A stretch of 64,000 nucleotides of DNA from Bin87 sp965207585 (GCA_965207585.1 CBDBMT010000003.1:1860001-1924000), one strand, 5' to 3'; positions 1-8,716 are shown, counted from the first letter of the stretch. Numbers and translations: made by a program. The notes: generated by a model not told the origin, from the letters alone.

Positions 1-290
1 CTGAGGCTCACCAGCCACTCGTAGATTTCCTGGGCCTGCTGGAAGGATTTGCTGGTCTCGCCGGCGGGAATGACGAAGCAATGGGCAGCGATGCCGGCGC
101 GCTGCAGGGCCCACTGGGCGTTTCTGCCGTAGGGCCGCATCACGTTCTCGTCCGTGACGATGTACGCGGTGTTGCCCAACCCGAGTTCCTGGATGTGCTC
201 GCCCAGACGGTCGATGATGCCCCAGCCGGCGATGACGGGGTAACTGCCCCCGGCGTGATGAACGGTTGCGGCGAGATCGGCGTTGGTCAT
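1..290 (-). CDS. aroB: 3-dehydroquinate synthase, N-terminal part (cut by window edge)
   Basis: Only the first 96 codons are inside the window. The minus-strand translation starts MTNADLAATVHHAGGSYPV and carries the AroB hallmarks IVTDENV and VIPAGETSKS, which belong to the NAD-binding N-terminal region. The enzyme converts DAHP to 3-dehydroquinate, the second step of the shikimate pathway, in the cytosol. The ATG at 290 has a strong Shine-Dalgarno AAGGAG about 8 bases upstream. It is the last visible gene of a minus-strand run that includes aroK, the usual operon partner, but a Fic gene lies between them. The rest of the enzyme, including the metal ligands, is outside the window. Confidence 0.88.
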   Translation of the reverse strand, partial: MTNADLAATVHHAGGSYPVIAGWGIIDRLGEHIQELGLGNTAYIVTDENVMRPYGRNAQWALQRAGIAAHCFVIPAGETSKSFQQAQEIYEWLVSL

Positions 291-326
291 ATGTGAAACT
301 CCTTTGTTCCAGCCCGCGAGCGTCGT

Positions 327-1832
327 TCAGCTAAGATACCCGCTCCATCGCCGGAGCGCGATGGTCAAGCATAGGTCGGTCCATTCTTTGAGGCGCGGAA
401 GTAAATCGTCCGCATCGCTTTCCCAAGTGAATTTGAAAGGCTCCACGGTACAGTCCATAAACGAGGGGAATTCACCTTCCTCAATCTGGTCTGAAACACC
501 GTCAGCGTGATGTTCAATGAGTGCGAACGCGGTTGCAGCCATAATGCCTGACAATTGCCGCTCGGTGTGATGCAACGACACCACAAACACGAGGCGCGGC
601 TGACGCAACACTTTATCCGGCGTCAGCGTGAGCCTGATAAAGAACCTGGCCTCGTTGAAATTTGCCCAATGCCTGGCGTTATTGGCAGTTTGCTCTATCT
701 GCCGACGATACCAATGTTCCTTGTCTCCCGGTCCCCCCGTGATGACTTGGCAATCGAGTGCTCGCCCGGCTTGCCCCAAGCGTGTAGCAATTTGCCCAGC
801 CCGTTCTGTTAGAAGAGCCTTGGCATGTTCCTGCAACGCAACGCCAACTGTATTGACCGAGCGCAGTTGATTTTCCCGGTCAGTGTTCCGGTATGCTATT
901 TGCTCGACGATATGGTCGAGCACCTGCTCAAAAGCGCCTGCTGGTTCAGCGGGTTCCGGTTCACCAAGAGCTTCGAGTATTGTACGCTTTTCCAATCTCA
1001 CCAAAAGGTCAACCAATGGCGCCAGATTGCCACTGTCGGCCCTTTCAAGAGCGTCGATGTAATCAGCCCGATCATCCCTTTTCACGACGATGGGCAAATA
1101 GTCTTCCCGCACCAGGTGCCAGGTCAGCAGAGCGCGGACTACTCTGCCGTTGCCATCCTGGAAAGGGTGGATTTGGGTAAAGCGGTGATGTAACCATGCC
1201 GCTGTCATCAGCGGATGATAGCGGTGGGTGTCGCCTATGTACTGGCGATACCAATCAAGTAGGTTGTCCAGCTCGCTCCCGACCTGTTCCCACGGACAGT
1301 ATTCGGGGATTTCGCCGTCAGGGCGGGTTGGGTTGTTCGGCTGCGTTTTGAATTCGCCGTGGTGTAACCGCGCGTCAAACCATTGGCCGAATTGGTTCAT
1401 TGCCCGGAAAGTGGGCTGGTTCCTAGTGAGTGTCTGGTGAATTTGCCGGATTACGATACCCGTAATCGGCCGTCCAAGCCTAATCTGCTCATAGACTCCG
1501 AGCGCGGTATCTTGATGATCATTCAAAATACCCACGAGTTCTCCGGGCTCTTTATTGGTACCGCTCCGTTCAATAGCCCCTTCGGAAATGCCGTGCATAA
1601 CCAAAGTCTCAGTCATCCCTCGGTCCAGCGTGTATAGTCCTTCAATTATGCCGGTTTCTATCGCCCAGCTTCGGGTTAACCGTTCCAGAAAAGCGTTGTA
1701 CGCAGCAGGATCTAACTCCTCACGAGCCCGTTTGACATTGAGCCACTGCCGCTGCAACGAGTCGATTTCGGAAAAGTCGTAGCCACAATTGCCCGCCAGC
1801 GGGCTGATCGGTTCCCATTTGTAAGCAATCAT
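327..1832 (-). CDS. Fic-domain protein (probable AMP transferase, class II)
   Basis: This protein of about 501 residues carries the complete Fic motif HPFQDGNGRVVR near residue 222, which supplies the catalytic His and the phosphate-binding loop. Near residue 60 is TGIIEG, matching the inhibitory (S/T)xxxE(G/N) helix placed N-terminal to the Fic core in class II proteins, so it is likely self-inhibited. Fic proteins usually transfer AMP from ATP to protein hydroxyls; the target here is unknown. The frame stays open upstream into aroK, but the ATG at 1832 (MIAYKWEPIS) lies 7 bases after the aroK stop and is preferred. The C-terminal half is not assigned. Its place between aroK and aroB suggests insertion into a shikimate operon. 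Confidence 0.85.
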   Translation of the reverse strand: MIAYKWEPISPLAGNCGYDFSEIDSLQRQWLNVKRAREELDPAAYNAFLERLTRSWAIETGIIEGLYTLDRGMTETLVMHGISEGAIERSGTNKEPGELVGILNDHQDTALGVYEQIRLGRPITGIVIRQIHQTLTRNQPTFRAMNQFGQWFDARLHHGEFKTQPNNPTRPDGEIPEYCPWEQVGSELDNLLDWYRQYIGDTHRYHPLMTAAWLHHRFTQIHPFQDGNGRVVRALLTWHLVREDYLPIVVKRDDRADYIDALERADSGNLAPLVDLLVRLEKRTILEALGEPEPAEPAGAFEQVLDHIVEQIAYRNTDRENQLRSVNTVGVALQEHAKALLTERAGQIATRLGQAGRALDCQVITGGPGDKEHWYRRQIEQTANNARHWANFNEARFFIRLTLTPDKVLRQPRLVFVVSLHHTERQLSGIMAATAFALIEHHADGVSDQIEEGEFPSFMDCTVEPFKFTWESDADDLLPRLKEWTDLCLTIALRRWSGYLS

Positions 1833-1839
1833 ATCGCTG

Positions 1840-2391
1840 TCAATCGACGGTTCGAGGGGCGGCGGTGACGGCAGTTTCAAATATCCGCAACACCTCGTCC
1901 GCCACCTCCTCGGGAGTGCGGTCGTCGGTGGCGACGGCGTGGTGGGCCAGCGCGTAGGCGGGGGCCCGTTCGTCAAGTAGTTCGCGTATTCGCACCAGCG
2001 GATCTCCGCCGCCCAGCATGGGTCGCACGGCGGCGTTGGGGCTCCCCCGGGTGATGCGGTAGTGGATGGTTTCCGCCGTGGCGGTGAGACAGAACACGAT
2101 GCCGTTCTCCAGCAACACCTGGCGGGTCAATTCCTGTGCGAAAGCGCCGCCCCCGGCCGCGATCACCTTGTTGCCGCCTTCGCACAAGGTCAGGGCCGCG
2201 TGCCGCTCCATGGCGCGGAACACGATCTCGCCGTCATCGCTGAATATCTGATGGATGGGCTTGCGCGCCCGCCGGACAATCTCTTCGTCCAGGTCGGTCA
2301 TGCGCCGCCCGGTCAGACGCGAAATGATGCGGCCGACGTGGCTCTTGCCCGTCGCCATGAAGCCTACCAGGATGATGTTGTCCACGACCAC
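1840..2391 (-). CDS. aroK: Shikimate kinase
   Basis: This 183-residue protein phosphorylates shikimate to shikimate 3-phosphate with ATP. Visible motifs are Walker A GFMATGKS (10-17), the shikimate- and magnesium-binding DLD (33-35), the substrate Arg in FRAMER (59), the glycine triad AGGGA (79-83) and an Arg-containing lid in NAAVRPML. Length is typical for the family. The start follows the VOC gene by 12 bases, and the stop is 7 bases before the Fic start, so the genes look co-transcribed and aroB lies further downstream. Confidence 0.93.
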   Translation of the reverse strand: MVVDNIILVGFMATGKSHVGRIISRLTGRRMTDLDEEIVRRARKPIHQIFSDDGEIVFRAMERHAALTLCEGGNKVIAAGGGAFAQELTRQVLLENGIVFCLTATAETIHYRITRGSPNAAVRPMLGGGDPLVRIRELLDERAPAYALAHHAVATDDRTPEEVADEVLRIFETAVTAAPRTVD

Positions 2392-2403
2392 GGCCGCCTG
2401 TGG

Positions 2404-2805
2404 TCACGCCGGTCGCGGCGGAGCCGGCGCGTAACCCGACGCCGTGCAGAACTCCACGCTGTTGCCGTCGGGGTCTTCGATGAAGAAGTACGCCTGCCCG
2501 TCGTAACGGATGCCGCCCCTCAGGACCTCGTAGCCGCTGCTCTCCAGCGTGGCGCGGGTCGCCTCAAGATCGTCGACCTGGAACGCGTGGTGCACGTTGC
2601 CCGGCTTGGCCGGCGCTTCGTCGGTCTCGATCAGGTGCACCATCACGCCGTTTTCCAGTTGCAGCCAGGTGATGGCGGGGTTGTCCACCTGGCTCTGGAT
2701 CTGCTTGATGCCCAGCAGGTCGTTGTAGAAGGCCATGGCCCGGGCGGTGTCCTTCACCATGGTGGTTACGTGGTTGATCTGGCTGATCTCGATCTTTCCG
2801 GCCAT
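2404..2805 (-). CDS. VOC (glyoxalase/bleomycin-resistance fold) protein
   Basis: This 133-residue protein has the two beta-alpha-beta-beta-beta modules of the vicinal oxygen chelate superfamily. Candidate metal ligands are His12 (INHVTTMVKD), an early Glu in VHLIETDE, the His pair in GNVHHAF and the Glu in NSVEF near the C-terminus. The sequence FFIEDPDGNSVEF is a classic end of glyoxalase-like domains. Substrate cannot be read from sequence; lactoylglutathione-lyase-like and dioxygenase-like members look the same at this level. It sits in the same minus-strand run as pcm and aroK. Confidence 0.82.
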   Translation of the reverse strand: MAGKIEISQINHVTTMVKDTARAMAFYNDLLGIKQIQSQVDNPAITWLQLENGVMVHLIETDEAPAKPGNVHHAFQVDDLEATRATLESSGYEVLRGGIRYDGQAYFFIEDPDGNSVEFCTASGYAPAPPRPA

Positions 2806-2876
2806 GCTGTCCCTCCGTGTTGGTTGCTGCGGGTATTATGCCATACCCTTTCGCTGATCGTTGGCAGGGGGCGCAA

Positions 2877-3542
2877 CTAGCCCTCTGGCCACGCCTCGTC
2901 GCCTCGCAGTGGCACGTAGCTGCACGGTTCCAGTTCCTCGCAAACTCGTTCGTCCCCGTGGACCCAGACCCGGGTCAGCCGCTGACGTGAGCGTTCACCC
3001 ACCGGCATCACGATCCTGCCGCCCGGTTTCAGCTGCGCCAGCAGCGATTCCGGAACCGACGGGGCCGACGCTGACACGAGTATCGCGTCGAACGGGGCGC
3101 AGTCCGGCGCTCCCATCACCGAGCTGGCTGCCAACACCGTCACCCTGTTGAATGCGGCGCCGGCCAGGTTGCGTCGCGCCATCTCGACCAGTTCCGGGAT
3201 TCGCTCCACCGCGACCACGCTCCCGGACGGCAGCATCGCGGAGAGCACCGCTGCCTGGTACCCGCTGCCCGCCCCCACTTCCAGGACGTATTCATCGCCT
3301 TGCAACTGCAACGCCTGCGCCGCCGTGGCCACCATCAGGGGTTGCGATATGGTCTGTCCGAAGCCTATCGACAGGGGGGTATTCTGGTAGGCCTGATACC
3401 GCAGATGGTCGGGCACGAAATTCTCCCGGGGCACCGCGCGCATGGCGGCCACAGCTGGCACCTCCCCCAGGGTCCTGGTCAGGTGATCGAACAGCCGTGT
3501 CCGGTCCACATCAGACAGGAAGCCGATCCAGGAAAGGCTCAC
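2877..3542 (-). CDS. pcm: Protein-L-isoaspartate O-methyltransferase
   Basis: The protein (221 residues) uses SAM to methylate L-isoaspartyl residues in aged proteins, starting their repair. SAM-binding motif I is LEVGAGSG (87-94), preceded by the family signature GFGQTISQPLMVA (60-72), which carries the conserved Ser and Gln of the active site. Length matches bacterial Pcm. The start overlaps the stop of the upstream crotonase by 4 bases (ATGA), which indicates translational coupling. Confidence 0.92.
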   Translation of the reverse strand: MSLSWIGFLSDVDRTRLFDHLTRTLGEVPAVAAMRAVPRENFVPDHLRYQAYQNTPLSIGFGQTISQPLMVATAAQALQLQGDEYVLEVGAGSGYQAAVLSAMLPSGSVVAVERIPELVEMARRNLAGAAFNRVTVLAASSVMGAPDCAPFDAILVSASAPSVPESLLAQLKPGGRIVMPVGERSRQRLTRVWVHGDERVCEELEPCSYVPLRGDEAWPEG

Positions 3543-4348
3543 GAGCCTTGAAACCAGGCTGGCCGCTTTTGAGAGAATGCTTTTATCCCTTCCTGGAAGT
3601 CCCGCGTCAGCCCGATGTTCGCGATGGCGTCGGTTTCAGCGTCCAGCTGTGTAGCCAGATCAGAATCCCAACTGCCGTCGAACAGGGCTTTGACCCGGCC
3701 GTAGGCACGGGTGGGGCCCTGTGCGAGCCGGTCCGCGGTTTCCATGGCGTGCCGCTCGAAATGGCCGGATTCGAACACCTGGCTGACCAGACCCAGTTCC
3801 AGCGCGTACTGGGCGCCGATGGGCTGGCGGGCCAAGTAGATCTCCATGGCCCGGCCCTGGCCGACGATACGCGGCAGCATATAGGTGGACCCGCCGTCCG
3901 CCGTGCAGCCAATGTTGGCGTAGGCCAGCAGGAACCGCGCGTCCGACGATGCGACGCGGATATCGCAGGCCAAGGCCAGGCTGAAGCCGGCGCCGGCCGC
4001 CACGCCGTTGATGGCTGCTACCACCGGCTTGTCCAGCCGGCGTATGCCCATCACCACGTCACGATGGAGGGCGTCCGCCAGCTCACGGAGATGATCCGAC
4101 AATCCCTCGGCTCCGCCATCGTCCAGTTGCTGAGTAAAGTCACGAACATCCGCGCCGGAGCAGAACGCGCCGTCGGTGCCGGTGAGCAGGACGGCGCGGG
4201 TATCCCCGCCGCGGCACGACTTGATGGCTTCTCCCAGTTCGTCCACCATCGCCGGCGAAAGCGCGTTGCGCGCCTCCGGCCGGTTCAGCCGGATGACCGC
4301 CAGGGGGCCTTTCCTTTCCAGTTGGACGCGAGTATCAGCGGTGGTCAT
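3539..4348 (-). CDS. Enoyl-CoA hydratase/isomerase (crotonase family, PaaG-like)
   Basis: A crotonase of 269 residues. The oxyanion-hole segments GAFCSGADVRDF and GVAAGAGFSLALACDI are present. In the region holding the second catalytic Glu of true hydratases the sequence is TADGGSTYMLPRIVG, with Asp instead. That pattern is common in PaaG-like isomerases and other non-hydratase crotonases, so an isomerase or lyase role is possible. The gene overlaps both neighbours by 4 bases (hypothetical membrane gene upstream, pcm downstream). Confidence 0.85.
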   Translation of the reverse strand: MTTADTRVQLERKGPLAVIRLNRPEARNALSPAMVDELGEAIKSCRGGDTRAVLLTGTDGAFCSGADVRDFTQQLDDGGAEGLSDHLRELADALHRDVVMGIRRLDKPVVAAINGVAAGAGFSLALACDIRVASSDARFLLAYANIGCTADGGSTYMLPRIVGQGRAMEIYLARQPIGAQYALELGLVSQVFESGHFERHAMETADRLAQGPTRAYGRVKALFDGSWDSDLATQLDAETDAIANIGLTRDFQEGIKAFSQKRPAWFQGS

Positions 4349-4653
4349 TTTGAACTCTCCGGCACCTGATCTCGAGTGTTGTCATGGCCGTTTTCTTCCG
4401 CCGCCCGGGCATCATAACCTAGCCGATACCCTTCCCGACGACCTTCTTCACGGGCTTTTTCCACCTCTTGCTGTCGCTTTCGCCACATTGCCTGGCGAGC
4501 GTAATCAATGCCGAAGAGCATCGTATAGCCTCCCGTTTCGACTAGCCGCCAGAACAGAGCAGACAGTGGGGTCAATTCCGCCGCAGTAAGAAGAGTTGGT
4601 AGTCCGTTCCAGTTTCGGTCACCGAAAATGATCAAAATCAACGTGTCGACCAA
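4345..4653 (-). CDS. Small membrane protein of unknown function
   Basis: Not recognised as a named family. The 102-residue reading starts at a TTG and begins with a hydrophobic segment (VDTLILIIFG). The same frame continues upstream as a longer hydrophobic stretch (KIAVAAIVILL) back to a TGA at 4715-4717 without any ATG, GTG or TTG, so the true start may be a non-canonical codon a little upstream and the full transmembrane helix may be longer. The C-terminal half is charged and helical (EVEKAREEGRREG), with Tyr/Gly-rich GYRLGYDARAAEE. Its stop overlaps the crotonase start by 4 bases. Confidence 0.55.
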   Translation of the reverse strand: MVDTLILIIFGDRNWNGLPTLLTAAELTPLSALFWRLVETGGYTMLFGIDYARQAMWRKRQQEVEKAREEGRREGYRLGYDARAAEENGHDNTRDQVPESSK

Positions 4654-4725
4654 CAGGATGACGATGGCGGCAACCGCAATCTTGACCGGGATGTTGAATG
4701 GCTTCGGTTGGTTTCATTCGGGCGG

Positions 4726-6453
4726 TTACCGCGTCACCGCCCCCTCGGCTGCGGAGGATACCAGCTTGGCGTACTTGGCCAGCACGCCGGTGGTGTATTT
4801 GGGCTCCATGGGCTGCCACGCAGCGCGGCGGTCGGTCATCTCTTCCTCGGTGATGCGCGCGTCCAGCCGGCGGCTGGGGATGTCCAGGGTGATGATGTCC
4901 CCTTCCCGCAGCATCGCGATGGGGCCGCCGACCATCGCTTCGGGAGCGACGTGGCCCACCATCGGGCCGTGGGACGCGCCGGAGAACCGCCCGTCGGTGA
5001 CCAGGGCCACCGTGTCGCCCAGGCCCTGCCCGATGAGCGCGCTGGTGACAGCGAGCATTTCACGCATACCCGGGCCGCCCTTGGGCCCTTCGTAGCGGAT
5101 CACCACGATGTCGCCGTCTTTGATCTCGCCCCGCTGGATGGCCTGGAACGCCGGCTCCTCCTGGTCAAAGACCCGGGCCGGCCCTTCGTACACCCGCTCC
5201 TGGTGTCCGGCCACCTTGATAACCGCGCCGTCAGGGGCGAGGTTGCCCCGCAGGATGGCGAGGCCCCCCGTCGGGCTGCGCGGCGCTTCGGTGGTGTAGA
5301 TCACCGGCTGGTCGTCCACGATGGCCGTTTCGTTGATGTTCTCGGCCAGCGTTTTGCCGTTTACCGATAAGGCGTCGCCATGCAGCAGGCCGGCATCCAG
5401 CAGGCGCTTCCCGATGAGGGCCACGCCGCCGTACCTGCTCAGGTCGGCCATGACATAGCGGCCGCCCGGCTTCATGTCGGCGATGTACGGGGTGTTGCGG
5501 CTGATGCGGTCGAAATCTTCGAGTGTCAGGTCGAACTCGGCTTCCCGGGCCAGCGCCATCAGGTGCAGCACCGCGTTGGTGGAACCGCCCATGGCGACCA
5601 CGACGGTGATGGCGTTCTCGAAAGCCTGGCGGGTGAGGATGTCCCGGGGGCGAACGCCCTCTTCCAGCATCCTCATGACAGCCTGGCCAGCCCGCCGCGA
5701 CTCGTCGGCCTTGCGCGGGTCCACGGCCGTCAGCGACGCGTCGCCCGGCAGCGACAGACCCATCACCTCGATGGCGACGGACATGGTGTTGGCGGTGAAC
5801 AGCCCGCCGCAGGACCCTTCCCCGGGGCACGCGGCGCATTCCAGTTCCGTGAGCTCCTCGCCCGTGATGCGGCCCGCCGCCCAGGCTCCCACCGCTTCGA
5901 ACACGTCCTGGATATTGATGTCGTTGCCGTTGTACTGACCCGGCAGGATGCTGCCGCCGTACACGAACACGCTGGGGATGTTCAGGCGGGCCATGGCCAT
6001 GACGCAGCCGGGCATGTTCTTGTCGCAGCCGCCCACCGTCACCAGGCCGTCCATCCGCTGCCCGAAGGCGACGGTCTCTATGGAGTCCGCGATGACTTCC
6101 CGGCTCACCAGCGACGCCTTCATGCCTTCGGTGCCCATGCTGATGCCGTCGCTGACGGTGATGGTGCCGAACTGGAAAGGCGTGCCGCCGCCCTGGCGGA
6201 TACCTTCCTTGACGGCCGCGGCCCACTTATCGAGATGGACATTGCACGGCGTGACGTCGCTGGCGAGGTTGGCCACCGCCACGAAGGGCTTGGCCAGGTC
6301 GTCATCGGTCAGGCCCATTGCCCGCAGGTAGGAGCGGGCCGGCGCCCGTTCCGGCCCGTCGGTGATGTCGCTGCTGCGATGCTTGAGCAGGGCTCGCGAG
6401 CTGCGTGTGGTGGTAGTCAAAACGTCCTCCTCAGCGGACGTTGTGCCCGCCAT
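4726..6453 (-). CDS. ilvD: Dihydroxy-acid dehydratase
   Basis: IlvD (575 residues) dehydrates 2,3-dihydroxy-3-methylbutanoate or -pentanoate to the 2-keto acids in valine, leucine and isoleucine synthesis. The three cysteines expected to hold the iron-sulfur cluster are visible: C70 (VTPCN), C143 (GGCDKNMPG) and C215 (GEGSCGG). Length is typical. A start a few codons downstream of 6453 is possible because the first 20 residues are poorly conserved in kind. The zinc-type dehydrogenase gene lies 63 bases upstream on the same strand. Confidence 0.95.
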   Translation of the reverse strand: MAGTTSAEEDVLTTTTRSSRALLKHRSSDITDGPERAPARSYLRAMGLTDDDLAKPFVAVANLASDVTPCNVHLDKWAAAVKEGIRQGGGTPFQFGTITVSDGISMGTEGMKASLVSREVIADSIETVAFGQRMDGLVTVGGCDKNMPGCVMAMARLNIPSVFVYGGSILPGQYNGNDINIQDVFEAVGAWAAGRITGEELTELECAACPGEGSCGGLFTANTMSVAIEVMGLSLPGDASLTAVDPRKADESRRAGQAVMRMLEEGVRPRDILTRQAFENAITVVVAMGGSTNAVLHLMALAREAEFDLTLEDFDRISRNTPYIADMKPGGRYVMADLSRYGGVALIGKRLLDAGLLHGDALSVNGKTLAENINETAIVDDQPVIYTTEAPRSPTGGLAILRGNLAPDGAVIKVAGHQERVYEGPARVFDQEEPAFQAIQRGEIKDGDIVVIRYEGPKGGPGMREMLAVTSALIGQGLGDTVALVTDGRFSGASHGPMVGHVAPEAMVGGPIAMLREGDIITLDIPSRRLDARITEEEMTDRRAAWQPMEPKYTTGVLAKYAKLVSSAAEGAVTR

Positions 6454-6516
6454 GTGTCAACCGGATGTGGCAGTCGATTATAGATTGGCCCTACTGGAGC
6501 GGCAACCGAGCCGTGC

Positions 6517-7536
6517 TTACAGCTCCACCACCATCTGCAACTCGCTGGTGGGGTGGCACAGTGCCTCAAAAGCGCCCTGGATACCTTCCAGCGGGACGAA
6601 GTTGGTCCCCGTCAGCATGTGCTCCACCGACACCCGCCCGGTGCGCATCAGGTCCAGGGCGATGCGCCAGTCTTCCGGCAGCGTGCCGAAGGACGACTGC
6701 ATTCGCACTTCCCGCGCCATCCAGTTGGGCGGCACCACCGGCGTCGGCTCCCAGGCGATGGCGATCATCACCACCTGCCCGCCCCGGGCGCACAGGTCCA
6801 GACCCTGCTCCAGCGTGGACGGCGCGGCGGCGCACTCGAAGACCACCTGCGGACCCGTTCCGCCGGTGAGTTCGACGACCTGCTCGGCAAAATCGCCGTC
6901 CATGGGATTGAGCACCGCGTCCGCGCCCAGCCGGCGGGCGGCCTCGGCGCGGCCGGGCGCCGGCTCCGACACAATGACAGTGGTGGCGCCGGCCGCTCGC
7001 GCGGTTTGCATGCACAGCAGGCCGATGGGTCCGGCGCCCAGCACCAGCACGGCGTCGCCCAGCTTGATGTCGGACAGGCGCACCGCGTGGACGGTGACCG
7101 CGCAGGGTTCGCAGAGGGCCGCCTGCTCGTCGGTCACGTCGTCGGGAACCGGCGTTGGTTCCCACTCGTCCAGCAGCACGAACTCAGCGTAGCCGCGGGG
7201 TCGAGTGTTGTGCTGGAAGCCCATGGTGCGGTAGTTGAAGCGGGGGTTGGTGCGCGTCGCCGAACCGCCGCCCGGCGGGGGATGGCCGCCACCGCCGACC
7301 ACCCGGTCGCCCACCTGCCAGCGGCTCACGCCCGGGCCGACGTCGACTATGGTTCCCGTGTACTCGTGACCCATCACCGCGCCTGGCTGTGCCAGGTCGT
7401 ACATAAACGCATGGACGTCGGTCCCGCAGATGGCGGAGTATTTCACCCGCATCACGACCTGGTTTGGCCCGGGAGTCGGGTCGGGCAGCTCCTCCACCTG
7501 CAATACCTGCTCACCCTTGTAAACGGCAGCGCGCAT
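6517..7536 (-). CDS. Zinc-type alcohol dehydrogenase (MDR family) without the structural zinc loop
   Basis: This medium-chain dehydrogenase has 339 residues. Catalytic zinc ligands are C37 (AICGTD) and H57-E58 (GHEYTG), with a further acidic residue in the CEPCAV segment; the Rossmann signature is VLGAGPIGLL. The loop that normally carries four Cys for structural zinc is replaced by a Gly/Pro-rich segment (GGGGHPPPGGGSATRT). The ATG at 7536 has AGGAGGGA upstream and is preferred over the ORF opening at 7572. Substrate is unknown; threonine or sugar-alcohol dehydrogenases are relatives. Confidence 0.85.
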   Translation of the reverse strand: MRAAVYKGEQVLQVEELPDPTPGPNQVVMRVKYSAICGTDVHAFMYDLAQPGAVMGHEYTGTIVDVGPGVSRWQVGDRVVGGGGHPPPGGGSATRTNPRFNYRTMGFQHNTRPRGYAEFVLLDEWEPTPVPDDVTDEQAALCEPCAVTVHAVRLSDIKLGDAVLVLGAGPIGLLCMQTARAAGATTVIVSEPAPGRAEAARRLGADAVLNPMDGDFAEQVVELTGGTGPQVVFECAAAPSTLEQGLDLCARGGQVVMIAIAWEPTPVVPPNWMAREVRMQSSFGTLPEDWRIALDLMRTGRVSVEHMLTGTNFVPLEGIQGAFEALCHPTSELQMVVEL

Positions 7537-7656
7537 GACAACATCCCTCCGGCGCGAAAGTGCCGCCAGCATAGCACAGGGTACCGGAGCGGCCTGCTAC
7601 AATCCAACATCGGCCGGCATTGGCAAGGCAGAGAATCATGCGCTCAGGGGGAACTG

Positions 7657-8289
7657 ATGGCCAGCGATCCGAACAGTGACTACCTCGGAATCGCCAAGCA
7701 GGAAGAGAACAAGATGCCCACCGATCGCACCGACGAGGGCGCCGCGGTCGTGGAACAAGCCTACGCTATCTACGAGGCTAAGATTCGGCATCTGGTCGAA
7801 CCGGAGCACCACGGGAAGTACCTTGCCCTGGACGTCAAGACCGGAGAATACGAGATTGACATCGATGATATGGCGGCCAATTCCAGGATGCTGGAGCGGC
7901 ACTCACCGGAGACCCTGGTTATGATGCGCATTGGCTTTCCGGCATTCGGCACGTTCGGAATGCGGGTCAGGCCGGTGTCCGATGGTGAAGCCGAAGTTGC
8001 CAGTCGGAGGACGCGCAAGACGCTCGTTCCCGCTCCCGGTCATGAGCACTCGGTCGTGAGCCAAGGCATGGCAATCTATGACGCCAAAATCCGCCATCTG
8101 GTCGAACCGGAACACCACGGGAAGTACCTTGCCCTGGACGTCAAAACCGGGGAGTATGATTTCGATACCGACTCCCTGGCGGCGAACGTCAGAATGCTGG
8201 AGCGGCATTCGCCAGAGACGTTGGTCTTACTGCGCATCGGCTATCCGGCATTCGGCACGTTCGTGGGGTGGCAGGGGGTTTTCTCGTGA
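7657..8289 (+). CDS. Tandem-duplicated small-domain protein upstream of a retropepsin-like gene
   Basis: The product (210 residues) has no firm family name. It consists of two nearly identical units, residues about 35-100 and 137-202, each with the run AKIRHLVEPEHHGKYLALDV and a second conserved block MLERHSPETLV...RIGxPAFGTF. The DNA copies are also very similar, so the duplication is recent. Start ATG 7657 has AGGGGG upstream. The stop overlaps the GTG start of the protease gene. As I recall, single-unit relatives occur beside aspartic-protease-fold genes, which suggests a partner, substrate or antitoxin-like role; this is inference. Confidence 0.7.
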   Translation: MASDPNSDYLGIAKQEENKMPTDRTDEGAAVVEQAYAIYEAKIRHLVEPEHHGKYLALDVKTGEYEIDIDDMAANSRMLERHSPETLVMMRIGFPAFGTFGMRVRPVSDGEAEVASRRTRKTLVPAPGHEHSVVSQGMAIYDAKIRHLVEPEHHGKYLALDVKTGEYDFDTDSLAANVRMLERHSPETLVLLRIGYPAFGTFVGWQGVFS

Positions 8290-8660
8290 CCACTGGCCAT
8301 ATCGATCAGGATGGGCATCTGGTGATTCCCGTGGACTTGTTCGATCGACAAGGCCGGTTGCGCCGTGTAGAGGCCATGCTCGATACTGGCTTTGATGATT
8401 TTTTAGCCCTCCCCGGCCACTGGGTGCAACGCTTGGGGCTGGTTTGGGCCGCCAAGATGCCGATGCGGGTAGCCACCTCAGAGTGGGCCCACTTTGACGT
8501 CTATGCGGCCACGATATGGTGGTTTGGCGCTCGCCTGCCCATCAGAGTGCTGCAAACGCAATCCGAAATCCTGGTGGGAACACGACTCCTCTGGGAGAGT
8601 CAATTGACGGCGCAGTTTTGGGAAGGGGGCGTGGTGAGTGTACAGTCCCGCCCCGAATAG
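8286..8660 (+). CDS. Retropepsin-like (clan AA) aspartic protease fold protein
   Basis: A 124-residue protein containing AMLDTGFDDFLALP, the hydrophobic-hydrophobic-D-T-G active-site motif of clan AA aspartic proteases, and later ILVGTRLL, which resembles the flap/second core segment. A single such domain would have to dimerise to be active. The GTG start at 8286 overlaps the previous stop (GTGA) and has GGGGG at good spacing, which argues for coupled translation; an in-frame GTG at 8268 is the alternative. Function is not established. Confidence 0.72.
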   Translation: MTTGHIDQDGHLVIPVDLFDRQGRLRRVEAMLDTGFDDFLALPGHWVQRLGLVWAAKMPMRVATSEWAHFDVYAATIWWFGARLPIRVLQTQSEILVGTRLLWESQLTAQFWEGGVVSVQSRPE

Positions 8661-8687
8661 GCGCGCATCTGCGCCGTTCCTCCGCCC

Positions 8688-8716
8688 TTGCGCCAACCGG
8701 CAAAGTGCGCTAGCAT
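8688..8716 (+). promoter_or_regulatory. Candidate sigma-70 promoter for sodN
   Basis: TTGCGC (8688-8693) and TAGCAT (8711-8716) are separated by 17 bases and lie about 70 bases before the sodN start. Moderate match to consensus. Confidence 0.45.

Noticed and set aside
6553..7656. Plus-strand open frame upstream of the duplicated protein, antisense to the dehydrogenase
   Set aside because: It lies opposite a well-supported dehydrogenase gene and has no domain features; the real start is ATG 7657 with a ribosome-binding site.
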